This document shows positions 55,605-64,000 of a stretch of 64,000 nt of DNA, in pieces. The stretch lies in NCBI GenBank assembly GCA_027563935.2, contig CM050450.1, positions 7,733,957 through 7,797,956 of the forward strand, in the 5' to 3' direction. This DNA is from Costus lasius (lineage: Eukaryota > Streptophyta > Magnoliopsida > Zingiberales > Costaceae). Positions within the stretch are counted from its first letter, which is position 1. The number at the start of each line of letters is the position of its first letter. The notes under the pieces are model-generated. The model made no database searches, was not told where the DNA came from, and worked only from the letters and a program-made list of their open reading frames with translations. Both the position numbers and the translations under genes were made by a program.

Positions 55605-58600
55605 CTACCGGGAATCATTAGTTGGTGAAGCCATTGCCTCTACCCACTTTGACACATAGTCAACTGCTACGAGAATGAATCTATTGTTGTGGGAGGAGGG
55701 AAAGGGTCCCATGAAGTCAATACCCCACACGTCAAATACTTCAACTTCCAAAATAGTGTGCATGGGCATTTCTTCACGTCTTGATATGTTTCCGGTGCGT
55801 TGGCATTGATCGCAAGAGCGAACGTAGCTCCAGGTATCTTTAAACAAGGTCGGCCAATAGAAACCGGATTGCAACACTTTAAAGGTGGTTTTGGAAGTGC
55901 TTGCATGTCCTCCATACGGTGATGTGTGACATTGATACAGAACATCCCGAACTTCCCACTCCGGTATACATCTTCTGTAAATACCGTCTGCACATCTTCG
56001 ATACAAGAGTGGATCGTCCCAATAATAATGCCGCACATCTGAAAGAAACTTCTTCTTCCTCTGAAAGGTTAGATCTGGGGGTAGAATGTTAGATACCAAA
56101 TAATTTACAAAATCGGCATACCAGGGTGTGCCGTCATGAGTGACAGCTAAAAGGTGTTCGTCGGGGAACATATCATTTATCGGCGGATTCACAACATCTT
56201 CAGTGCATTGTTCCTCTCTAAGGCGCGAGAGATGATCCGCGACTACATTTTCAATTCCCTTTTTATCTTTGATTTCTAGATCGAATTCTTGCAGTAGAAG
56301 TATCCAGCGGATGAGTCTCGGTTTAGCGTCCTTCTTGGTGATGAGGTATCGGATAGCTGCATGGTCAGTGAAAACGATAACCTTAGAATTGACTAGGTAG
56401 GAGCGAAACTTATCGAATGCAAACACGATCGCTAATAGTTCTTTTTCAGTGGTGGCATAGTTGGCTTGCGCTCCATCCAAGGTTTTACTCACGTAGTAGA
56501 TAGCATGCAACCTCCCATCCTTGCGCTGCCCTAGGACTGCGCCAACTGCAAAATCACTCGCGTCGCACATCAACTCGAATGGGCGCGACCAATCTGGGGG
56601 ATGCATGATAGGAGCAGAAGTTAATGATGCCTTCAGTTTGCAAAAAGCAGTCAAACAATCTTGATCAAAAATAAATGGAGCATCTTTAGCAAGGAGACTA
56701 GTAAGGGGCTTAGAAATGATGGAAAAGTCTTTAATAAACCGACGGTAAAATCCAGCGTGTCCAAGGAAGCTACGGATTTCCTTCACCGTAGAGGGAGGTG
56801 GCATCTTTTCAAAAACATCTACTTTGGCTCTATCCACCTCGATGCCGCGCTCAGATATCAAGTGCCCTAGGACAATACCTTCTTTGACCATAAAATGACA
56901 TTTTTCCCAATTAAGGACTAAGTCTACCTCCTCGCATCTCTGCAGAATCTTTGATAAGTTCGTTAAACAAGCATCAAAAGAGGATCCATAAACTGAAAAA
57001 TCATCCATAAACACATCCATAATCTTTTCAAGGTGATCGGGAAAAATTGCCATCATGCACCGTTGAAACGTGGCGGGTGCATTGCATAACCCGAATGGCA
57101 TGTGTCGGTATGCGAATGTCCCGAACGGGCATGTGAACGTTGTCTTTTCTTGATCGTCCGGATGTATCGGGATTTGAAAGAATCCTGAAAAACCGTCCAA
57201 AAAACAGAAATGTGAGTTACATGCTAAGCGTTCTAACATTTGATCAATGAACGGAAGAGGAAAATGATCTTTTCGGGTGGCCGTGTTCAATTTTCGGTAA
57301 TCTATACACATGCGCCACCCGGTTACCGTTCGCGTAGGAATCAGCTCATTATTTTCATTCTCGACCACTGTCACTCCCCCTTTCTTTGGGACCACATGAA
57401 CGGGGCTAACCCATTTGCTGTCCGAGATCGGGTAGATCACCCCGGCGTCCAAAAGTTTGAGTATCTCCTTTTTGACAACATCCTTCATATTAGGATTTAA
57501 ACGTCTTTGGCATTCCACGGTGAGCTTACTCCCCTCTTCTAGGAAGATCCTGTGCATACAAAGAGATGGATTAATACCCTTGATATCATCAATAGAATAT
57601 CCAATTACCTTCTTTCGTTGTTTAAGCTCTTCAAGAAGAAGTTGAGTTTGATACTTACTTAAGTTCGCATCGACGATAACCGGAAGGGTGGAGTCATCAC
57701 CAAGGAATTCATACCTTAGGTTATTTGGTAGGACTTTAAGTTTAATCTTTTGTGCAGTGGTTACCTCCGGTTTCACTACACTTGGAAACTCCAAGTTCTC
57801 TCTCTTGCTTTCAATTTTTGGAGTGGAGTCGAGTAATTTTGTGTATGCTTCTTTCTCATCTCCGGCACTAGTATCTTCTTCATTGAGCAGGCACCTCTCA
57901 AGCGGGTCTTCTCGACTTCGTACCACATCGGAGCCGTCCGGTATGGTTTCCAACACATCGACACTGCAGCATGAACCTGCAAGGCAAGGTTTCTTTAGAC
58001 TTTCTGAAAGATCAAACTCGATGGTTTCCTCACCTATCTTCAAAGTAAGTCGCCCATTTTTCACATCAATGATCGCACCTGCAGTGGCTAAAAACGGTCT
58101 CCCTAAAATTATTGGGAGACGGCGATCCTCCTCCATTTCTAAAACTACAAAATCAGCATGAACAAAAAACTTACCCACTCGAATGGGCACATCTTCCAAT
58201 ATGCCCACTGGATATCTTACCGAGCGATCGGCGAGTTGAAGCGAGATTGTAGTCGGTTTGAGTTCTCCAAATTCTAGCTTCTCAAATATGGAGTAGGGCA
58301 TTAGGCTGACGCTCGCGCCCAAGTCGCACAAGGCACGGTCAAAAGTCATGCCACCAACGGAGCACGGTATGGAAAAGCTCCCGGGATCCTTAAGCTTCGG
58401 GGGAAGCTTATTTTGAATGATCGCGCTACACTCCTCGGTTAGCGCCACCGTTCCTTGTTCATCAATCTTTCTCTTATTGGATAGGATGTCCTTGAGGAAT
58501 TTTGCGTAGGTTGGCATCTGCGATAATGCATCAGTAAAAGGAACATTGATGTATAATTTTTTTAGTACCTCAAGGAATTTTTCAAATTGTTTGTCCAACT

Positions 58601-60239
58601 TGGCTTTCGCCAAGCGTTGAGGAAACGGTACAGGTGGAACATATGGCGGTGGTGGAATGTAAACGGGCTGCTCATCATGTGTACGATCAGACTCTTCCAA
58701 CGGTGTTTGGTCTCTTTGATTTCCACCTTGCTGTCCATCTCCATGATTTTTGTCCGTTTCCGGCTCAACCAACTGTTTGCCACTGCGTGTGGACACAGCG
58801 TTACAGTGCTCACGTGGGTTCTCTTCTGGTTGACCGGGCAGTTGTCCTTGAGGTCGGGATGAGGCGGTAGCTTGCTGGGCAATCTGGGTTTCCAGCATTT
58901 TGTTGTGAGCTGCTAAGGCATCCATCTTGGAATTCATTTGATTGATGATCTCATTTTGTTTCGACTGCGCAATAGCCAAACTCTCTAGCATAGCCTCCAA
59001 ATTCGATTTCTGGGGTTGGGGGTATGGTTTTTCCTGAAAACCTGGTGGTTGGTGGTAAATTGCTTGAGGGACCGGTTGAGAAACCTGTGGTTGATAACCG
59101 GGCTGGGAAATCTGGGGTTGATTTGTCCGGTAGGAGAAGTTGGGGTGGTTTCTCCATCCCGGGTTGTACGTGCTTGAATACGGGTTATTTTGAGGCCTTT
59201 GGTTGAATTGATTCACTGCATTGATAGCCTCTTCAGGTTGATTTTGGGTGAGACATACAAATTGACACTCATATGATTTATGACCTGTACAACCACATAT
59301 CTCACAGGCAAGTGCATTAACTTGATACAATTGAGAAGGTTGAGAAGATGATGAAAAAGCATTTGAACGTAATGCATTTAACTCTTGAGATAAAGAGTCT
59401 ACCTTCTTCGCCAAAGAATCCATGGTATCGGTATCAGTCTTACCAGTGACCCTTGTATGGATGCTTCTTTCACTTGTCCATTGATGATGGTTAAGTGCCA
59501 TATCCTCCAGTAGTTCTAGAGCATCTTCAACACGTTTGTTCATGAAGGCTCCACCTGATGCTGCATCCACAGTCATTCGAGTGTTAAAATTTAAAGCATT
59601 GTAAAAGGAAGAAACTAATAACCACTTTTCGAGGCCGTGGTGTGGACAAATCCGTTGAAGCTCCTTGAAACGATCCCACGCTTCATATAATGATTCGTCG
59701 TCCCTTTGCTTAAATCCAGTGATCTGCCCTCTCAATTGAGATGTCTTGCTCGGTGGGAAGTACTTGGTGAGGAATGAGTGTGATAGCCCTTCCCAGGTGG
59801 TGATCGCTCCATTCGGCAGTGACTGAAGCCATGCACGTGCTCGATCCTTTAGGGTAAAGGGGAAGAGTCTCAATCTCAGAGCATCGATGGATATCCCTCC
59901 CATTTTGAATGTATCACAGTATTCTATGAACATTGAGAGGTGGAGTGCAGGATCTTCATTTGGCATTCCCCCGAATTGTTCCTTCTGTAGCATGGTAAGG
60001 AATGCCGGCTTTATTTCGAAGTTGTTAGCTTCGATAGCCGGACGGGCAATACTCGAATGAAGTCCCTGCACGGAGGGAGATGCAAAATCTCGAAGTGAGC
60101 GGTTTTGGTCCATTTCTGTTGAATTCTGCTTCTCTTTTGCTTTAGCTCGAGCTTGCTTGCGTCGGAGTCGGAATGTTTTTTCGATCTCCGGATCCTCGTC
60201 GATCAAATGTTCACTCCACAAAGTCCTGCGCATGCACAA
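55605..60239 (-). CDS. Athila gag-pol polyprotein (gag, protease, RT, RNase H, integrase N-part)
   Basis: A 1544-residue frame. Gag occupies about 1-330 with a zinc knuckle [14 protein letters not shown] (312-325), then a Gln/Pro-rich linker. Retropepsin spans about 620-740 with active site DLGAS (639-643). RT lies at about 940-1130 with [12 protein letters not shown] and catalytic FMDDF (1077-1081), RNase H from about 1220 ([14 protein letters not shown]), and the integrase HHCC finger at 1437-1479 with the first catalytic Asp in WGIDFMGPF. It copies element RNA into DNA and inserts it. The frame ends early at 55605 inside integrase; the rest continues in a shifted frame from 55602, consistent with a 1-base loss. 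All other catalytic motifs look intact, so this copy could supply gag, protease and RT but not integrase. Confidence 0.93.
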   Translation of the reverse strand: MCMRRTLWSEHLIDEDPEIEKTFRLRRKQARAKAKEKQNSTEMDQNRSLRDFASPSVQGLHSSIARPAIEANNFEIKPAFLTMLQKEQFGGMPNEDPALHLSMFIEYCDTFKMGGISIDALRLRLFPFTLKDRARAWLQSLPNGAITTWEGLSHSFLTKYFPPSKTSQLRGQITGFKQRDDESLYEAWDRFKELQRICPHHGLEKWLLVSSFYNALNFNTRMTVDAASGGAFMNKRVEDALELLEDMALNHHQWTSERSIHTRVTGKTDTDTMDSLAKKVDSLSQELNALRSNAFSSSSQPSQLYQVNALACEICGCTGHKSYECQFVCLTQNQPEEAINAVNQFNQRPQNNPYSSTYNPGWRNHPNFSYRTNQPQISQPGYQPQVSQPVPQAIYHQPPGFQEKPYPQPQKSNLEAMLESLAIAQSKQNEIINQMNSKMDALAAHNKMLETQIAQQATASSRPQGQLPGQPEENPREHCNAVSTRSGKQLVEPETDKNHGDGQQGGNQRDQTPLEESDRTHDEQPVYIPPPPYVPPVPFPQRLAKAKLDKQFEKFLEVLKKLYINVPFTDALSQMPTYAKFLKDILSNKRKIDEQGTVALTEECSAIIQNKLPPKLKDPGSFSIPCSVGGMTFDRALCDLGASVSLMPYSIFEKLEFGELKPTTISLQLADRSVRYPVGILEDVPIRVGKFFVHADFVVLEMEEDRRLPIILGRPFLATAGAIIDVKNGRLTLKIGEETIEFDLSESLKKPCLAGSCCSVDVLETIPDGSDVVRSREDPLERCLLNEEDTSAGDEKEAYTKLLDSTPKIESKRENLEFPSVVKPEVTTAQKIKLKVLPNNLRYEFLGDDSTLPVIVDANLSKYQTQLLLEELKQRKKVIGYSIDDIKGINPSLCMHRIFLEEGSKLTVECQRRLNPNMKDVVKKEILKLLDAGVIYPISDSKWVSPVHVVPKKGGVTVVENENNELIPTRTVTGWRMCIDYRKLNTATRKDHFPLPFIDQMLERLACNSHFCFLDGFSGFFQIPIHPDDQEKTTFTCPFGTFAYRHMPFGLCNAPATFQRCMMAIFPDHLEKIMDVFMDDFSVYGSSFDACLTNLSKILQRCEEVDLVLNWEKCHFMVKEGIVLGHLISERGIEVDRAKVDVFEKMPPPSTVKEIRSFLGHAGFYRRFIKDFSIISKPLTSLLAKDAPFIFDQDCLTAFCKLKASLTSAPIMHPPDWSRPFELMCDASDFAVGAVLGQRKDGRLHAIYYVSKTLDGAQANYATTEKELLAIVFAFDKFRSYLVNSKVIVFTDHAAIRYLITKKDAKPRLIRWILLLQEFDLEIKDKKGIENVVADHLSRLREEQCTEDVVNPPINDMFPDEHLLAVTHDGTPWYADFVNYLVSNILPPDLTFQRKKKFLSDVRHYYWDDPLLYRRCADGIYRRCIPEWEVRDVLYQCHTSPYGGHASTSKTTFKVLQSGFYWPTLFKDTWSYVRSCDQCQRTGNISRREEMPMHTILEVEVFDVWGIDFMGPFPSSHNNRFILVAVDYVSKWVEAMASPTNDSR

Positions 60240-60389
60240 GCCTCAAGATAGATTATCAAATTTTCAACAGTAAGATGGATCAAAATAGAGAGCAAGTGTT
60301 CTGCGCATGCACAAGCCCTTCTCTTGATTTTTTTTTTTTTATCTAATCCCGCGAATTTATCAGATTTAATCGATAATGGCGAAATTGGT

Positions 60390-60405
60390 CCCCGGCAACA
60401 GCGCC
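60390..60405 (-). other. Primer-binding site of Athila element (tRNA-Asp, one mismatch)
   Basis: The plus strand reads CCCCGGCAACAGCGCCA ending 7 bases from the LTR. It differs by one base from the perfect tRNA-Asp 3' end seen at 14069. Confidence 0.8.
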
Positions 60406-60412
60406 AAAAACT

Positions 60413-61723
60413 TGATGAGCCCGCAAGTGTACGGTCTAATCGAAGTAGTAAATTATATCGTCCACAGAGACCAATTTGTCAAGTACCGGTAAATCCTTGA
60501 GTCGCAGTCTAGACAGATCAAGGGTTGATTTAAAGCGATCGAAATAACTAACAATTAATAAGTAAATGCTAAGCAAGGAAAGTAACAAGCGGACAGATAA
60601 ACGATCGGATTTCTATTATGGGAGAATATCGGGGCATCGGGTTTCACCGCTATGCCAATCCGCAAATGAAAGTAGTAACTACATGATATGCAAAGTTTGA
60701 TAAGTTGAAGAGATCCATCAAATGGTACAAACCGCCCCCTTTCAGCAGCACGGTTCGGTGCTTATGCAAATCTACCTCCTACTTTCGTGGCTTGTAAATT
60801 TACATTGGCCCATTGGGCGAGGGATGAATAGTTGTTCTCTCACGTGGGAGAAGAGCTACTTTCGTGCTCTTCTTCACGCGCCTAAGCATACGAGATCCGA
60901 CGTCGGGATTGGGCTGTCGCTTTTTCTCCCAACGTCCAAAACATACAAACACCGATATCGAGATTGGGCTGTCGCTTTTTCTCTCGATATCGGAGATCAA
61001 TAATATGCAATAAGAGTTGTAAGGAAATGACAAACACATATGCTAGGTCAACTAAATCAAACCAACATGTCAAAATAATAAACTACTTCATGAATGCGTT
61101 TTAGGCATAGGGCTAAGCCCTAACCCCGATAGTACTTTAAGCTACAATCATCTTAGAGACGTCATGAATATTCGACAACAAGCTCACACTCAAGAAATCC
61201 ATTTGGAGGCTAGAAGCAATAATGAAAATGAAGGATTAAGAGATATCTTGACTCCCCTTTCTGAGTAGATGAAGAAATCTTTGCTAGGGGCTTCAAAGGA
61301 CTCCTCTTTTCCTTGAAATCGTGCTTTATCTTCTCCAGCCGCCCAAATCGCGTCCACAGCCGTTTTTCCCTTCTCTTGTTTAGGGTTTCCTCCTCGATTA
61401 AGGTCTCAAAGCTTCCCTTTTATCCCCCTATAGTCGTGATTAACATTTACCAAAGTACCCCTAAGATTTGGAGCCCACCGAGTTAGAGTCGAGCAGATTT
61501 TCGTGACAGGCGGAACTTTTCCCAGGTTGGGAAAATCTTCTCAACCCGGCTGTGAAAACTTCAGTTTCTTCAGAATTTCCTGAAAAGTTAGATAACACCA
61601 GGTCTTGTGTAGATTCCGCACGTATGGAAGAATTTAAGTAAAAATGATGATGCAAAAGCGATGATTTAACATAAAAAATGCTTCATAGTATATGAAAATA
61701 TCAAGCATAAATGCATCGCATCA
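60413..61723 (-). repeat. 5' LTR of Athila element
   Basis: TGATGAGCCCGC...ATGCATCGCATCA, 1311 bp, with 7 differences from the 3' LTR by eye. It carries the same two covarying stem-loops at 60899-60936 and 60954-60991. Confidence 0.95.
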
Positions 61724-62309
61724 GTAACGCCGAGGGTTTGCCGGAAATCGAGAGCTCGGCCGGGAATGAGAGCTAGAGGGAACGGGAGTACCTCGGCGGT
61801 CACCCTGGCCGCCGGCTCCTTCTTTCCAATGAAGCGGATGCCGGTTGAGCCTTCCAAGGCAATCTAGCAGTGCTCCCGGCGAGGTTGGCAACGGCGACGA
61901 CGGTGACAGAGAGAAAGGGGACGGCGTTCTCCTAGGCATTCCACCACCCTCCCGCACCACCGGAATTGCCTGGAGACTTCACCGACGAACGTCCGATGAG
62001 GAGGACGGGGATCACCGGAGGAGACGAAGAAGAAGCGGTGCTCGCGAGTTCAGTCTCCCGTCGTTGCCGTAACGAGGACATCGTCCTCTTTTTCTTCATT
62101 GCACGCCAGCCGAGGCAGTCTCGTAGCGTCAGCCGCTCTACGCATGCAACCGCGAGCATCAATCGCCCATTGGCGATTTCGGATCCGGGCGTCGCGCCCG
62201 ATCCGATTTCCTCACCCGCCGACCCATTCGGCAGTGGAGAGTTGGGCTGGGTTTGGGCTTTGGGGCTGGATTTTGGGCCGCAACCAAAATTTGGCCCGAA
62301 GGCCTAGCA
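61724..62309 (-). repeat. 3' LTR of gypsy element C, right part
   Basis: Starts with the second copy of GTAAC and continues the LTR interrupted at 49652, ending GGCCTAGCA. The reassembled LTR would be 1620 bp, longer than the 1368-bp relative at 16467. Confidence 0.75.
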
Positions 62310-62325
62310 TTCTCCCCCTCCAGAG
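62310..62325 (-). other. Polypurine tract of element C
   Basis: The minus strand reads CTCTGGAGGGGGAGAA directly before the LTR, which shows that the LTR is a 3' LTR and that the element's body lies to the right. Confidence 0.7.
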
Positions 62326-62568
62326 TGAGTCGCCACCCTCGGCGACTCCGAATGACGTTAGATCTCATCTCCGAACTGCCACAGTTCGAACGCCCTATAC
62401 CACGTAACTTCCTCCATTTGAGAACCTTCCAATCGAACAAGAAACTCTGCTCGTTGGTTCATCCTGCTATTTCCCAAAACTTGGTGATCTAGGATCCTTC
62501 CGATCCTTTGGTCGAACTCCGTTCGAATCATCATGGCGCACGAAGCGACTGTGACCGAGTTGGATCCC

Positions 62569-62856
62569 TCAGATCCTTATGAAAACCATTTTTGGAAGCT
62601 CACATGGAATGTCGGATGCAGCTTCATCCCGACGACGACGATTTGCATATTGTCGCATTCGTCTAGCTGCTAGCTCGAGGCTGTCTCTAGCCTCCTGGAG
62701 TGACTCCACTCGCTCACGCGCTACCCGTAGAATCGTAGGACATCTCCCCTTAGAGATCCTCCTCGTGATACCGACAGTAGTTAGGGCTGTCTCCCTAATA
62801 CAAATCCCAAAAGGGGCTTTGCCCAGTAAACGATGATATGTGGAGATTATAGGCAA
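62569..62856 (-). pseudogene. Integrase C-terminal relic of element C
   Basis: A 95-residue minus frame with LLGKAPFGI, ARERVESLQEARDSLELAARR and YANRRRRDEA, matching the region after the integrase core in chromovirus-like gypsy elements. The catalytic core is missing: only about 330 bp separate it from the RNase H relic. Confidence 0.6.
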
Positions 62857-63180
62857 ACTGTGCCGTATCGATCCACTTCACCCAATCCTTTCGACTCGCA
62901 GTCACCAAATGACGAAGGCAGTCCTCCGTGAGGACATTAACCCACTATGTCTGTCCCAATACTATCATCAGGTCATACCCGACTTGATCTGCTCAACAGA
63001 CTTTCGATATGCCTTATCGATCACAGCTGCCGCTTTTATCCTCGTAAGAAGATCTCCTTCCACTCTGGAGATCGCAAAGCGAACTAAGGCGTTTAGCCTA
63101 CTCAGTGCATCAGGCACTACCTTGGCCTTTTCAAGCTTGTGTTCCCACCGGAACTAGAATTCTGCTAGGAATTCCTATCA

Positions 63181-63420
63181 TCAGGCCAGTTTGGCCGACA
63201 ATCTCTTCCGAGTGGTGAGATATGTATTCACCACCGTATCAGTTTTCGCCATGAAGGTGATACCCAGGAGAAGGATTCTCCATATCCGGAGGCAGCCCAA
63301 CACTGCCACCATCTCTTTTCCATACGCAGAGTATCTCTGCTCTGTCTCACTTAACTTTCGACTATCGAAAGCTACAAGACACTTATCCTGTATCAACGCA
63401 TCATCTATCATTTGATCCAA
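63181..63420 (-). pseudogene. RNase H relic of element C
   Basis: The minus frame reads LVAFDSRKLSETEQRYSAYG, KEMVAVLGCLRIWR and TFMAKTD, characteristic of the gypsy RNase H domain. It is short and truncated on both sides. Confidence 0.75.
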
Positions 63421-64000
63421 AGTGTCGGATTTCCTTGGCGCAACCCTCCAGTAAAGGCGTTCGCCAATAAGGGCACTCCCTTGGAGTCCCTCCTCTTTCC
63501 ATTCCTTGACTCCTTGTTCTCAATGCCCGGCCCGAGGCAAGAGAAATCCTCATCGTATATCTGTATCTGATACAGATAAGGCAACACAACTATCTCTGCC
63601 TTGACCGAAAGTTCGAGGTCAAAGATTGCTTTGTGGTCTAGAAGATTCGAAGTCTTCATATGGCAGCGGCTCTGCTAACTGCCGTTTTCGATATCCATAT
63701 CGTACGATACCCTGAAGGTCTGAGGGTCTACTGCATCAACTGACCTCCCTCGGTTCTGTGCTGGGGACTTCTCAAGTTCAGATCTTTTAACCGCGCATCG
63801 TCCTAGACGAATCTTCTAGTGCGGCTCGACTCACACTCATAATTCAAACTGAATTGTAGAAAAGGGTTCTACAATACCCGCGATCGAATCGGATGGCATA
63901 AGTTCCCAAGAAACTCGTCCAACATCGTAACTTGGTCACGCCTAAGTCTCATCCTTTTCGAAGGCGTCCCATACCACCTCCGTCGAAGACTAACTTAGCT
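63421..64000 (-). other. Continuation of decayed element C to window edge
   Basis: Minus-strand open frame 63408-63659 is protein-like but I cannot align it to a pol domain. The rest shows no clear motif. By position it should be upstream pol sequence of element C, probably rearranged. Confidence 0.35.

Larger units (their letters stand above)
49653..61723 (-). mobile_element. Structurally complete Athila-lineage LTR retrotransposon (12,071 bp)
   Basis: Two 1311-bp LTRs (49653-50963 and 60413-61723) with TGATG...CATCA ends and a perfect target duplication GTAAC (49648-49652 and 61724-61728). In sense (minus) order: 5' LTR, tRNA-Asp primer site, gag-pro-RT-RNaseH-integrase, a 64-bp tandem repeat, an Athila-type third ORF, structured 3' region, polypurine tract, 3' LTR. 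By eye the LTRs differ at 7 positions (0.5 percent), so it is young. Pol has one frame break in integrase. It lies in an LTR of another element. Confidence 0.93.

Overview
The window is nuclear DNA from a flowering plant. It has spliced genes with AT-rich introns, plant-only gene families (LURP-one-related, WI12/SAG20, PSY sulfated-peptide precursor, long PLAC8 proteins) and Athila-type Ty3/gypsy retrotransposons primed by tRNA-Asp. GC-rich short exons (PSY, WI12) beside AT-rich intergenic DNA suggest a monocot, but this is inference. There is no bacterial, organellar or CRISPR content.

Layout. Positions 1-2.9 kb are intergenic with two Tourist-like MITEs. At 2882-7964 lies a 5.1-kb palindromic transposon: about 750-bp terminal inverted repeats, an interior of ~180-bp tandem repeats in opposite orientations, a 20-22-bp minisatellite, and candidate 9-10-bp target duplications. 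At 9585-9916 (+) is a small two-exon gene for a PSY-family peptide precursor. Two LURP-one-related paralogues lie on the minus strand (10267-12370 and 19513-20357). The first has a 1.24-kb transposon in intron 1, nine bases from the splice acceptor, and its promoter is cut short by a retrotransposon at 12577-17834. That element is a decayed gypsy copy (TSD TCTAT) holding an Athila gag-LTR fragment. A Sec61-beta gene (22367-22609, minus) with a leader intron follows, then a near-perfect 73-bp hairpin (24638-24845). Two tandem long PLAC8-family membrane-protein genes (25849-27519 and 33999-35681, plus) each have a probable leader intron. At 44038-44550 is a WI12/SAG20 NTF2-like gene whose frame has no ATG.

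From 46.2 kb to the right edge the DNA is nested transposons. A 472-bp foldback element is split by a complete solo LTR (46599-48437, TSD ATACC). A 12,071-bp Athila element (49653-61723, minus, TSD GTAAC) sits inside the 3' LTR of another gypsy element (48614-62309, continuing past the window). The Athila copy is young: its two 1311-bp LTRs differ at 7 positions by eye. Gag-pol has one visible break, in integrase, and a separate Athila-type ORF lies 3' of pol. Its LTRs and 3' region contain stem-loops whose arms covary between repeat copies.

The host genes are ordinary plant functions (ER translocation, stress or wound proteins, peptide signalling) and do not form a pathway. The most notable items are the hidden PSY gene, the transposon beside a splice acceptor, the palindromic satellite-bearing transposon, and the covarying RNA hairpins of the Athila elements.
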